64,000 bases of DNA from TMED23 sp964639965 (GTDB taxonomy: Bacteria > Pseudomonadota > Alphaproteobacteria > Rhodospirillales > UBA2165). The stretch spans positions 6,451 through 70,450 of the forward strand of contig CAZXGI010000006.1 of assembly GCA_964639965.1 (NCBI GenBank). The letters are read 5' to 3'. Below the pieces are notes generated by a model. The model searched no databases. It was not told where the DNA came from and saw only the letters and a program-made list of their open reading frames with translations. The translations under genes and the position numbers were made by a program. Position 1 is the stretch's first letter. The number at the start of each line of letters is the position of its first letter. Shown one piece after another: positions 1-8,426 of this stretch.

Positions 1-169
1 GTTGACCAATACTCGCAGACAAATTTGCATCGAGACCTTCGAATCGACCGTAAATAAAAAATGCTGCTATTGAGTTAACTGCTATGAAAGCAATGCCAAC
101 CGGAACACCTACAAACATCAAAATTAGGATCGAGCCCAACAATAAGGAAAGTATCCAATACCATTCCAT
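1..169 (-). CDS. dctM: TRAP transporter large permease (DctM), N-terminal fragment
   Basis: The first 56 codons are visible and the gene runs off the left edge of the window. The translation begins MEWYWILSLLLGSILILM and continues FVGVPVGIAFIAVNS, the usual first membrane helix and GVPVGIA signature of DctM/TRAP large permeases. The ATG shares its A with the stop codon of the upstream small permease (TAATG), indicating translational coupling. It would form the ion-coupled membrane channel of a tripartite organic-acid uptake system with the DctQ and DctP genes just upstream. The substrate cannot be read from this fragment. Confidence 0.85.
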   Translation of the reverse strand, partial: MEWYWILSLLLGSILILMFVGVPVGIAFIAVNSIAAFFIYGRFEGLDANLSASIGQ

Positions 170-735
170 TAATTGGATTCCCGTAAATCGCGCTGAGTGT
201 CTTCCAACTCTATGCGGTCGCTAGCCACTCCGGCCAATCCGGTATGCATAGGTTCAGAAAGAACTGTAAAACGAAAAAATTCAACGGCCATCATAAAAAA
301 ACCAATAGGAAATGGAATTGTACTTACCCAAAGAGGAATATCAAACTGAGCACGCAGTTCATCAAAAGCCATTGTATCTTCAAATCGTTCGACAAACAGC
401 AGCCATGTATACCAAGCCCACAACAAGCAAACCAATCCTGATACAAAACAGATAAATCTCGATAGGCTTCTTCTATGACGCTCGCTAAGAGCAGCGGTCA
501 GAATTTCTATATATACATGGCCGCGATTTCGGACCAACCACGGCGAGCCCAAGAAAAGAATGAAAATAAATCCATACTCAATAAATGGGAAGGTATATTG
601 GTTATAAGCAAGACCAAAAAAACGGAAAGCGCTCGCATAAACTATTGCGATCATAATGAGTGCAACATAGACTGCCGCGACACCCATAAATACCGCTAAT
701 ACCTTCCCCCAAAATACGTCAATATTTTTCAACAT
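169..735 (-). CDS. dctQ: TRAP transporter small permease (DctQ)
   Basis: This 188-residue protein has four strongly hydrophobic segments (about residues 15-40, 48-65, 88-112 and 132-155), the topology and length of DctQ small permeases. It lies between the binding-protein gene (51 bases upstream) and dctM, with which it overlaps by one base. It acts in the inner membrane as the partner of DctM. The C-terminal 30 residues are charged and cytoplasmic-looking. Sequence conservation in this family is low, so the call rests on topology plus the dctP-dctQ-dctM order. Confidence 0.85.
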   Translation of the reverse strand: MLKNIDVFWGKVLAVFMGVAAVYVALIMIAIVYASAFRFFGLAYNQYTFPFIEYGFIFILFLGSPWLVRNRGHVYIEILTAALSERHRRSLSRFICFVSGLVCLLWAWYTWLLFVERFEDTMAFDELRAQFDIPLWVSTIPFPIGFFMMAVEFFRFTVLSEPMHTGLAGVASDRIELEDTQRDLRESN

Positions 736-786
736 AAAAAATTGCTAAACCAACAATTTTCTAAATAGGTTTAAATTAGTATATTC

Positions 787-1800
787 TTATTGCCGGAATG
801 CTGCACGAAGTTTGGCAACATGGCCCGAGGGTCGACCGGATTTCTTAAGTCGACCCATCATTCGCGCATATGCGGAGTCGACTGCTAACTTGACATATTT
901 TTTGCCACTTGGGACCGAATGAAACTTCATGCCGCCTTTTTTAAGCGCAGCTATTTCCTCTTTATGCAATTTTTTTAGAATTCCAGCATTAATTACTTCG
1001 TATTCTTTGACGGTCGACTGGATAATATCCTTAGCTTTTGCACTTAACCCATTCCACTTCTTTAAATTAACAATCCAGCCAATATCGGTTTGGTAGAAAT
1101 CTGGAACAATAGCATGCCTCAAGAATTTATCCCACTTTAGTCCTCGTAAGCCATAGGTGGCCCAAGCGGCAGAATCAACAACGCCTTTTTCTAAGGCAGC
1201 ATAAACCTGAGTGGCGGGAAGATTATGTGTAGATGCCTTAAGTGCTTTTAAGAAAGCTCCATAAATCGGATTATCACGCATTTTCACTCCAGTAAAATCG
1301 GGTAGTCCGTTTGGCCCAAATTTTGGAGGATTTTTTAGATAAATACGGAACTTATTCCCGTTAGTCGTCCATCCCAAATATTTAATCTTCATATGCTTCT
1401 GCTGTAGTTTGTCGAGTATATCCATGCCCCCAGCCTGACGTGCTTGAGCTGCTGTAGAACTCGCAGTTGAAACAGCTTCCAACTCTGGGATACCGCGCGC
1501 ATAAAACGCTGCGGGTATGCAATTCAAGTCTACACGCCCTTTACTTACTGCGGGAGCTTGCTGAAACATTTTAATCGAGTTAAAAGGAAGAATTTCAATT
1601 TGAACGACGCCTTTGCCTCTTTTGTTTATTTCTGTGGCTAAAGCTTTGCAGTTTTTTGTATATATCAGAAAATCTGGAAAGGGGTAAACGAGCGTTAATT
1701 TAGTTTCTGCGCGTGCAGTCAACGGCACATTAACTAAAGCTGCAAGAAAACCACTCAAAGCTAACGCAACTAGGCCAATCGAAGTTTTAAATTTTTTCAT
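787..1800 (-). CDS. dctP: TRAP transporter substrate-binding protein (DctP family)
   Basis: A periplasmic solute-binding protein of about 337 residues. It starts MKKFKTSIGLVALAL, with a hydrophobic signal peptide probably cleaved after ARA. Family-typical stretches include the FTGVKMRDNPIYGAF and GVVDSAAWATYG regions, around the carboxylate-binding Arg and the ligand cleft. An in-frame GTG at 1830 would add ten residues before the signal peptide. The ATG at 1800 is preferred because GGAG lies about ten bases upstream and the product then begins with a normal signal sequence. It feeds the DctQM permease encoded downstream. The position at the end of the hydantoinase operon suggests that the ligand is the substrate or an intermediate of that pathway (inference). 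Confidence 0.88.
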   Translation of the reverse strand: MKKFKTSIGLVALALSGFLAALVNVPLTARAETKLTLVYPFPDFLIYTKNCKALATEINKRGKGVVQIEILPFNSIKMFQQAPAVSKGRVDLNCIPAAFYARGIPELEAVSTASSTAAQARQAGGMDILDKLQQKHMKIKYLGWTTNGNKFRIYLKNPPKFGPNGLPDFTGVKMRDNPIYGAFLKALKASTHNLPATQVYAALEKGVVDSAAWATYGLRGLKWDKFLRHAIVPDFYQTDIGWIVNLKKWNGLSAKAKDIIQSTVKEYEVINAGILKKLHKEEIAALKKGGMKFHSVPSGKKYVKLAVDSAYARMMGRLKKSGRPSGHVAKLRAAFRQ

Positions 1801-1842
1801 GATAATTTCACTCCACTGATTAAAGTTCACTCGACAGAATTT

Positions 1843-1869
1843 ACGGCTAGGACACTATAGCATAGCCGT
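1843..1869. repeat. Inverted repeat (7-bp arms) in the dctP leader
   Basis: Perfect arms ACGGCTA (1843-1849) and TAGCCGT (1863-1869) are separated by 13 bases, between the upstream hydrolase gene and dctP. Transcribed leftward it can form a stem-loop about 45 bases before the dctP start. No U-run follows, so it is more likely an mRNA-stabilising or processing hairpin, or an operator half, than a terminator. Confidence 0.5.
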
Positions 1870-1885
1870 TATCTTGTAAATTATT

Positions 1886-1904
1886 CTAAACAAAATTTGT
1901 TTAG
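1886..1904. promoter_or_regulatory. Near-perfect 19-bp palindrome upstream of dctP, candidate operator
   Basis: CTAAACAAA-A-TTTGTTTAG has two perfect 9-base arms around a single central base. It sits in the 146-base gap between the hydrolase gene and dctP, upstream of the other inverted repeat. Size and symmetry fit a dimeric transcription-factor site. The regulator is not in the window and the family is unknown. Confidence 0.45.
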
Positions 1905-1946
1905 TGGCAAAATAACTGTAATACGGATAAACTTTACCCGTAATTC

Positions 1947-2630
1947 TTATAACAACTTTTCACAAATTTCATCAGAACTCTGAACGTCTACAAACATACC
2001 ATAAAGCGCCTTAAGAGCATTCTCATGATAATCAATTGTCATTGCCGCCAATCCATCCATAACCATAATGGTTCGATAATTAAGCATCATTGCATCTCGC
2101 GCAGTAGCTTCACAACAAACGTTTGTAGCAACACCAGAAATCAATAAAGTATCAATGTTATGGGAATTCAGTTCCTTAGCAATATTAGAAGAACCAGGAA
2201 TAAACGCGCTAAATCGAGATTTCTTAACATATAAATCACTTTGCTCTGTATTTAATTCTGGCCAAATTTCATAACCCTCGTGATCCTCTGCTAACTCAGT
2301 ATTTCTGCGCTCCCAATTTTCCGGTGTATATAGTTCACGATAAACGCCCCAATTCTCAGTCGCTTCAGGAGCAGCCGTAGTTTGTATCCAAATAACGACC
2401 CCACCTTTTTCCCGCAAATCACTTGCCATCCTATTTATTACAGGGACGATTTCAATGGCCATTGGGCAAGCAGCCAAAAAACCTGATTTCATAAAATAAT
2501 TCTGCATATCGACAACAACTAATGCTGTTTTCTTTGCAACAAAACTTTCATTAATATAACTTCGCCCCAAACGACTTTGGGACTGATTACGAAACCAACT
2601 TTCCAAACTTTGATGCTCGATATTATCCAT
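1947..2630 (-). CDS. Isochorismatase-fold cysteine amidohydrolase
   Basis: An isochorismatase-superfamily hydrolase of about 227 residues with the full Asp-Lys-Cys triad visible: Asp in VVVDMQNYF, Lys in VKKSRFSAF, and the nucleophile in GVATNVCCEATARDAM. Relatives hydrolyse amides and ureides such as N-carbamoylsarcosine, biuret, ureidoacrylate and maleamate (NicF). An ATG at 2666 would overlap the upstream gene by 32 bases. The ATG at 2630 is preferred because GGAAGG lies eight bases upstream and it leaves a 4-base gap. Next to hydantoinase AB, the likely job is removing ammonia or carbamate from the ring-opened half-amide (inference). The exact substrate is not readable. Confidence 0.85.
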   Translation of the reverse strand: MDNIEHQSLESWFRNQSQSRLGRSYINESFVAKKTALVVVDMQNYFMKSGFLAACPMAIEIVPVINRMASDLREKGGVVIWIQTTAAPEATENWGVYRELYTPENWERRNTELAEDHEGYEIWPELNTEQSDLYVKKSRFSAFIPGSSNIAKELNSHNIDTLLISGVATNVCCEATARDAMMLNYRTIMVMDGLAAMTIDYHENALKALYGMFVDVQSSDEICEKLL

Positions 2631-2634
2631 TCCT

Positions 2635-3228
2635 TTAGCCTTCCAATGAATTGAGTATTTCCTCACAAGTCCTGATTTCAGCTACTGTTCTCAAACCCTC
2701 AATAGAAAGATCATGGACTTTCATATCAAAAGCTGCACATCCGTCCGATAATACCGTATTATGATAACCATGTACATGAGCATCCCGAACAGTTGACGCG
2801 ACACCACCATTTGTAACAATACCTCCATATATCAAATGGTTTATTCCAGCTTTTTTTAACACCCAATCCATACGGCTCATATAAAAAGCTGAATACGCTA
2901 TTTTTTCTACTAACAAATCTGTTGGAGATAGTTCATTAACAAGCCTATGACCAAAGCTACCAGGAAGAAAGTCTCCCTCAGCAAGAAATGGGCGCAATTT
3001 TAGCAAATGATCGGCGATAAAAGGTTGACCATTCTTACCTGGCACCAAAGTAAAATGTGTTGAAACTATCCAACCTCCAGCCATCCGAACTGCATCTGCA
3101 ACAGGTTTTAATTTTTTGGGTAATACTTTAATATAATCTGACGTTGCCCCGCCCCTAGCATAAGCACCTTCCGGATGAATGAAATCGTTCTGCATATCAA
3201 TAAGAACAAGCGCTATTGTTTTACTCAT
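2635..3228 (-). CDS. Isochorismatase-fold hydrolase lacking the nucleophilic Cys
   Basis: A 197-residue isochorismatase-superfamily protein. The general base Asp (LVLIDMQNDFIHPEGAY) and Lys (LVEKIAYSAFYMS) are retained. The Cys loop reads GGIVTNGGVASTVRDA, so the catalytic Cys position of amidase members is Gly. True isochorismatases such as PhzD and EntB also lack the Cys. The protein may therefore be a non-amidase hydrolase, or an inactive partner of the Cys-containing paralogue encoded next. Its ATG overlaps the stop of hyuA by one base (TAATG). Found in the same operon as hydantoinase AB. Confidence 0.82.
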   Translation of the reverse strand: MSKTIALVLIDMQNDFIHPEGAYARGGATSDYIKVLPKKLKPVADAVRMAGGWIVSTHFTLVPGKNGQPFIADHLLKLRPFLAEGDFLPGSFGHRLVNELSPTDLLVEKIAYSAFYMSRMDWVLKKAGINHLIYGGIVTNGGVASTVRDAHVHGYHNTVLSDGCAAFDMKVHDLSIEGLRTVAEIRTCEEILNSLEG

Positions 3229-5306
3229 TATACTTTCTTTCGCGAAATTATTAAATTGCCAAATTGATCAACCCTACCCTCTAGGTCGGGATCGATAAAT
3301 ATTGTTGTATCAGGTTGCTCGAGCAAAGCAGGACCCGGCACCCTCTGATCTATGGGAAGATTTAAACGATTATAAACGTCTGTTTGCCACCAATCTCCCT
3401 CAAACCAAACTTCACGGGAATTAGTTTTAGCCTCTTCAACTGTATAATCACCGGATGGACCCAAAATTGACAAATCAAACTTTGGTCGACGGCCTATCAC
3501 CGTTACCTTAAGGTTGAGAACCCGTATTCCAATATTATGCAGCAACCGCCCATAAGTCCTTTTATAGGTTTCTTCAAAAGCTGTCCGAATAACGTCTGAA
3601 TTCAAGTCACGTTTTATATCTTCTAGTTCGATGGGAAGTTTAACAGCGACAGTGTGGGTTTGTCCTAAATAAAGCATATCCAATTCGATTACGCTCTCTA
3701 AACGGTCAAATAGCACCTCAGCTTCAGCCAAACGTTTTTGGCCATCCTCTGCTGTCTTTTTTATTTCAGATGCTAGTTTTTTTATATCGAGATTCTCAAA
3801 TCCGGTATTAATTGTGTGAACCCTATCAAACCGCATATCAGCGATGACACAACCTAAAGCACTTGTTACGCCCGGATATCGGGGTACCAGAGCTTTTGAT
3901 AAGCCAACATCTTTTATAAGCGCACCGGCATGCAGTGCTCCACCCCCGCCAAAGGGCATAGCAATAAATTTTTCAGGATCATGTCCGCGTTCCACGGAAA
4001 CCAAACGGATGGCGCCTGCCATTTTTGAATTAGCAACTTTAATAATCGCTTCAGCAGCCTCCATGACCTGGATCTTTAATGGTTCAGCCACATGTATTTT
4101 TATTGCACTTTTTGCCGCGTCAACGTCTAAGCGAGTCAACTTACCACCGATCGGTTTATCACCATTTATCCTCCCTAGGACAACGTTAGCATCTGTCACC
4201 GTTGGACGATCATTACCTTGCCCATAACAAACAGGCCCGGGATCAGATCCAGCACTTTCAGGCCCCACTTGTAACAAGCCACCACGATCAACAGAGGCTA
4301 TTGAGCCACCGCCTGCACCAATTGTTGTGATTTCAATCATTGGAGTGCGGATTACTAATCCAAAGTCAACTGCCGTTTGAGCGGCAAGCGCACTCACGCC
4401 ATCAGCAACAAGGGACACATCAAAACTTGTCCCTCCCATATCGCATGTTATAAGGTTTGGAAATCCGGAACTCTTCCCAATATAAGCCCCAGCAATAACT
4501 CCAGCTGCAGGGCCAGATAATGCGGTTCGCACCGGAAACGATCTGGCCATATTAACGGACATTACACCGCCATTAGATTGCACAATTAGGACTTCACCTG
4601 CAAATCCGCCTTTCCGCAAGCCCCCTTCAAGCCGTTCGAGATAATCGCCAATCGGAGGCTGCAAATAAGCATTCAATGTTGCTGTCGAACATCGTTCAAA
4701 TTCACGAATTTCCGGAAGAATTCCCGACGAAGATGTGATATGGTCGTTCGGCCATATCTCCCTTAATATTTCAATCGCTAATTTTTCATTAGCATCGTTA
4801 GCGTAGCTATTCATAAAAAACACACAAACAGATTCAGCCCCTTGAGCTAATAATTTTGCTGTTGCTGACTTCAAGTCACTTGGTTCAAGTTTAGTAAAAA
4901 GTGTACCATCAGCCAAAACTCTTTCATCAACCTCCACCCGCAATTCACGCGACACAATTGGATCAAACATCCCCCAAAGACCCCATGTCTCTGGTCGATC
5001 ACGTCTCCGCATCTCAATTACATCGCGGAATCCCCGCGTTGTTATAATCCCAGTCTTGGCTCCTTTGCGTTCGAGAAGTGAATTAGTGCCAACAGTGGTA
5101 CCATGAATTATTAAAGATATTTCTGAGAGCCTTTTTAGATGTTGTGCTATCCCCTCTTGGATCCCAATAGATTGATCATTTCGAGTTGAAGGCACCTTCG
5201 CAACATCACACGAACCATCATCTTCATTAAGGAAAAACACATCCGTGAAAGTGCCACCGACATCAACCCCGACTACCGTTCTAGATTTTTTTTGTATTTC
5301 GGCCAT
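3228..5306 (-). CDS. hyuA: Hydantoinase/oxoprolinase A-type subunit
   Basis: A 692-residue HyuA-family ATPase subunit (N-methylhydantoinase A / 5-oxoprolinase / acetone carboxylase beta group). The N-terminal phosphate-binding motif VGVDVGGTFTDVFF is present (about residues 13-26), with DMGGTSFDVSLVADG and FGGGGALHAGAL further on, as expected for the actin-like ATP fold. Together with HyuB it should catalyse ATP-dependent opening of a cyclic amide or imide ring. Length is normal. Only two bases separate it from hyuB upstream and it overlaps the next gene by one base. Substrate specificity (hydantoin, imide, oxoproline) cannot be set from sequence. Confidence 0.9.
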   Translation of the reverse strand: MAEIQKKSRTVVGVDVGGTFTDVFFLNEDDGSCDVAKVPSTRNDQSIGIQEGIAQHLKRLSEISLIIHGTTVGTNSLLERKGAKTGIITTRGFRDVIEMRRRDRPETWGLWGMFDPIVSRELRVEVDERVLADGTLFTKLEPSDLKSATAKLLAQGAESVCVFFMNSYANDANEKLAIEILREIWPNDHITSSSGILPEIREFERCSTATLNAYLQPPIGDYLERLEGGLRKGGFAGEVLIVQSNGGVMSVNMARSFPVRTALSGPAAGVIAGAYIGKSSGFPNLITCDMGGTSFDVSLVADGVSALAAQTAVDFGLVIRTPMIEITTIGAGGGSIASVDRGGLLQVGPESAGSDPGPVCYGQGNDRPTVTDANVVLGRINGDKPIGGKLTRLDVDAAKSAIKIHVAEPLKIQVMEAAEAIIKVANSKMAGAIRLVSVERGHDPEKFIAMPFGGGGALHAGALIKDVGLSKALVPRYPGVTSALGCVIADMRFDRVHTINTGFENLDIKKLASEIKKTAEDGQKRLAEAEVLFDRLESVIELDMLYLGQTHTVAVKLPIELEDIKRDLNSDVIRTAFEETYKRTYGRLLHNIGIRVLNLKVTVIGRRPKFDLSILGPSGDYTVEEAKTNSREVWFEGDWWQTDVYNRLNLPIDQRVPGPALLEQPDTTIFIDPDLEGRVDQFGNLIISRKKV

Positions 5307-5308
5307 GT

Positions 5309-7054
5309 TTAGCTCGTTTCGCGTAATCTATTAGTTTCTTTTTGATCAAGAATACCGTCATCAGATACAGAACATTTATAGTTTTCATATGCTGATTTAG
5401 CCGTTACATAACCAAGCCGCACATCTTCGGCCACAAGCTTTGGATCTCGCTCACAAGCATCACCGTAACCTCCGCCACCCGGCGTCTCTAGGCGAATGCG
5501 CTGACCCTTTTCTAATTGTAAGCCAACCATCTTAGAAACCATGGGCGGCGATTCTTCACTATCGCCACCGACTGGATAAATAAACTTATTTCGAGATCCA
5601 CTCTCACCCCCTATAACGCCGGGCGGACCAAATTTACCTCGCTCACCAAACAAAAAAGCATCCGCTTTTTCTTCAAGTAATTCAATCTCATAAATTGCAC
5701 CACAACCACCACGACTCCTGCCTGGTCCACCGCTATCTGGTCGTAATGCCCACTGGGTAAAGCGAATTGGGTAGGCGGCTTCCAAAATTTCTAAAGGGGG
5801 GATGGTAGCTGTTGAAATTGGTGCATTACCATGATTAAGGCCGTCACCGTTCGGATGTCCGCCGTGGCCACCCCCAAAAAACGAAAACAAAACCCAGCGG
5901 GCCCCATTCTTGCGATAACCTGCCATTGATAACGCATTGATTGTTCCATAGGCACATCCGTTGCTTATTTCTGGAGCAACCTTAGAAATCGCCTGAAACA
6001 TCACATCGATAACACGGAGGATTGTCTCGGTATAGCCACCGACAGGCTTCGGTCGGCTAACACTTAACAGACTATCATTTGGGATAACAAAATCAATCGG
6101 ATCCAACACACCAGCATTCGCAGGTACCTCGCGAAAAATATGCTTAAGCGCAACATAACAAGACGCGACACATGTAGAACGCGAGATGTTTACTGGTCCG
6201 TCACATGCAGTCGATGTCTTTGAAAAATCTAAAGTCATTCGATTATTGACAATCACGATATCAAGACCAATTTTTAATGATTCATCAATAATACCGTCAT
6301 TATCTAGCCAGTCTTCTGCCGAATAAGTACCATTTGGAAGATCACTAATGTAACTCTTCATCAACTTGGCGGCACTTTCATTCAATTCAACCAAAGCTGA
6401 TGTAATTTTCTCTTCACCATATTCTTCAAGCAAATCCGTTAACCTCTGATCACCAAGATCAAGGGCGCTAACCTGCCCATTTAGATCCCCATAAAGACTT
6501 CCTGGTAGGCGCGAATTTGATTGTAAGATTGCAACAATATCCTCGTTGAGGATGCCAGAGCTATAAAGTAATACTGGCGGAATTAGCATACCTTCCTGAT
6601 AACATTCCGTTGCTACTGGATTATAATTACCTGGTACATTTCCACCAACGTCATGCCAATGGCCAACAGACGCCAAAAAGCAAAAAACCTGTCCGCCATG
6701 AAAGAAAGGTCTTACAAGTTTAAAATCTGAAAGGTGGGTTCCACCTTCGTAAGGATCATTGAATACAAAAACATCACCAGGATTAAGGACAATTTTCTCC
6801 TGTTCGACTTTATCAATCACCATTTTTACCGCAAATGACATCGCACCAACAAAAACTGGTAAACCAGACTTGCCCTGAATTAAGGTCTCCCCCGTTTTAG
6901 CATGGTATAGCCCATGGCTAGCATCGTGGGCCTCCGCTATTATCGGATTAAAGGCACTGCGGAAAAGTGTGGCATCCATTTCATCCGCAATCTGTTCCAA
7001 CCTTCCTTTAAGAACGGCCAATATCACCGGATCCATTTTTTGCATCTCAATCAT
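5309..7054 (-). CDS. hyuB: Hydantoinase/oxoprolinase B-type subunit
   Basis: A HyuB-family partner of HyuA, about 581 residues. Diagnostic stretches are HDASHGLYHAKTGE, the NDPYEGGTHLSDFKLV region, GHWHDVGGNVPGNYNP, RPDSGGPGRSRGGCG and the C-terminal ETPGGGGYGDACERDP. Several Met codons are possible (7078, 7060, 7054, 7045, 7036). The ATG at 7054 gives an 8-base overlap (ATGATTGA) with the upstream lyase gene. MDPVILAVLKGRLEQIADEM, starting at 7036, is where family homology begins. HyuA and HyuB form the ring-opening complex in the cytoplasm. The products would pass to the isochorismatase-fold amidase encoded downstream (inference). Confidence 0.9.
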   Translation of the reverse strand: MIEMQKMDPVILAVLKGRLEQIADEMDATLFRSAFNPIIAEAHDASHGLYHAKTGETLIQGKSGLPVFVGAMSFAVKMVIDKVEQEKIVLNPGDVFVFNDPYEGGTHLSDFKLVRPFFHGGQVFCFLASVGHWHDVGGNVPGNYNPVATECYQEGMLIPPVLLYSSGILNEDIVAILQSNSRLPGSLYGDLNGQVSALDLGDQRLTDLLEEYGEEKITSALVELNESAAKLMKSYISDLPNGTYSAEDWLDNDGIIDESLKIGLDIVIVNNRMTLDFSKTSTACDGPVNISRSTCVASCYVALKHIFREVPANAGVLDPIDFVIPNDSLLSVSRPKPVGGYTETILRVIDVMFQAISKVAPEISNGCAYGTINALSMAGYRKNGARWVLFSFFGGGHGGHPNGDGLNHGNAPISTATIPPLEILEAAYPIRFTQWALRPDSGGPGRSRGGCGAIYEIELLEEKADAFLFGERGKFGPPGVIGGESGSRNKFIYPVGGDSEESPPMVSKMVGLQLEKGQRIRLETPGGGGYGDACERDPKLVAEDVRLGYVTAKSAYENYKCSVSDDGILDQKETNRLRETS

Positions 7055-7925
7055 CGCCATTAGTGTAACGATTGCCAACTTGGAGCATTTCTTTAGTTCC
7101 TAAAAGTTCGTTTAACTCATCGAAATCAAACATTTGGGCTTGATGCTGTATCGTTGAGCCATGCCTCAATAACGAATTGAAGTAATTCTCCGCAGCATAA
7201 GCAAGCGCTCGAACTAGGGCGCCGGGGAATATTACAATCGAAAATCCCTTCTCTTCTAGTTCTAAAGCTGGCGCCATCGGAGTTTTTCCACCTTCAACCA
7301 TATTTATTAGTAATGGAATTTTGTCACCAAACTGTTCAACAACACGCGCAATTTGTTCCGCACTTTGCATAGCTTCAATAAATAAGACATCTGCTCCTGC
7401 TTCAACATAACCAACAGCCCGATCAATTGCACGCTCATAGCCCTCAACGGCAATTGCATCCGTCCTTGCAATGATCATTGTATTTTCGTCTTTGCGAGCA
7501 TCAAGTGCGGCTTTGACCTTACCATTCATCTCATCTGTAGTTATCAGCACTTTACCATCAAGATGCCCACAGCGTTTCGGTGAAGACTGATCTTCTAATT
7601 GTATACCTGAAGCGCCGTTTCTTTCGAGAAGCGTAACAGTTCTTTGCACATTTAAAGCATTACCAAATCCCGTGTCGGCATCAACGATTAAAGGCAAATT
7701 GACCCTTTCGCGGATTGTGCCGACTATTGTCGCGAGTTCATCCAAAGTGACTAAACCAATATCAGGCCGAGCAAGCTTCGTATACGCTATTGAAGCTCCA
7801 GAAAGATAGAGCGCTTCAAAACCTGCACGCTCACCCATCATGGCACCAAAGGCATCGTAAATTCCTGGCGTTAATAATATTCGATCCTGTTTTATTCGGT
7901 TTCTTAAAATTTTTTGTGGCGACAT
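7047..7925 (-). CDS. Isocitrate lyase/PEP mutase-family lyase (2-methylisocitrate or dimethylmalate lyase type)
   Basis: A TIM-barrel C-C lyase of the isocitrate lyase/PEP mutase superfamily. The Mg-binding DADTGFGNALNVQRTV and the active-site loop KRCGH (within QLEDQSSPKRCGHLDGK) are intact; the loop Cys points to a lyase rather than a P-C mutase. Relatives cleave 2-methylisocitrate, oxaloacetate or 2,3-dimethylmalate to pyruvate plus a second acid. ATGs exist at 7931 and 7925. AAGGA touches the first and is correctly spaced (six bases) for the second, so 7925 is preferred. It overlaps hyuB and follows the LeuCD-like hydratase genes, a pairing seen in dimethylmaleate hydratase / dimethylmalate lyase systems of nicotinate fermenters. 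Confidence 0.85.
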   Translation of the reverse strand: MSPQKILRNRIKQDRILLTPGIYDAFGAMMGERAGFEALYLSGASIAYTKLARPDIGLVTLDELATIVGTIRERVNLPLIVDADTGFGNALNVQRTVTLLERNGASGIQLEDQSSPKRCGHLDGKVLITTDEMNGKVKAALDARKDENTMIIARTDAIAVEGYERAIDRAVGYVEAGADVLFIEAMQSAEQIARVVEQFGDKIPLLINMVEGGKTPMAPALELEEKGFSIVIFPGALVRALAYAAENYFNSLLRHGSTIQHQAQMFDFDELNELLGTKEMLQVGNRYTNGDD

Positions 7926-7940
7926 AGCCATTCCTTTTTG

Positions 7941-8426
7941 TTAGGTCTGGTTCAAAGTTCTTTTAAGATGGGGCACAAGTCCACCTGCTTCGATTAAAGC
8001 TAATAGATTTGCTGGCACCGCTTCACCAGCTAGATCTATACCTGTAGAAAGATTATGTATTTTGCCAGACTTGAGATTTAGCGTTATTTTATTTCCGGCA
8101 TTAATTGGTTCAATATCATTTAATTTAATGGCAGGCAGTCCAAGATTAAAGGCGTTACGATAAAAAATACCGCTAAACGACTCCGCGATCACAGCGGCTA
8201 CACCCAAAGTTTTCAGCACTTGAGCCGCTTGCTCACGACTAGAACCCATGCCAAAATTTTTCCCGGCGACTACAAAATCCCCCTCAACCACTGAACCCGC
8301 AAATAAAGGGTCGACTGTTTCTAAGCAATGACTTGCGAGTTCGTCTAGTGGCAGCTTAATATAAACACCAGGTACCAATAAATCCGTATTAATTTCATCC
8401 CCAAATTTCCATACTTGGCCAGACAT
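7941..8426 (-). CDS. Aconitase-family hydratase small subunit (LeuD-like)
   Basis: A 161-residue LeuD-type swivel-domain subunit. It begins with VWKFGDEINTDLLVPGVYIK and carries the conserved GKNFGMGSSREQA loop (about residues 54-66) that contacts the substrate carboxylate. The short form is typical of archaeal-type LeuD, homoaconitase and dimethylmaleate hydratase subunits rather than the ~200-residue bacterial leucine enzyme. It overlaps the large-subunit gene by one base (TAATG), so the two subunits are probably made stoichiometrically. The neighbours are catabolic, so a role hydrating a maleate or alkylmaleate is more likely than leucine synthesis (inference). Confidence 0.86.
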   Translation of the reverse strand: MSGQVWKFGDEINTDLLVPGVYIKLPLDELASHCLETVDPLFAGSVVEGDFVVAGKNFGMGSSREQAAQVLKTLGVAAVIAESFSGIFYRNAFNLGLPAIKLNDIEPINAGNKITLNLKSGKIHNLSTGIDLAGEAVPANLLALIEAGGLVPHLKRTLNQT

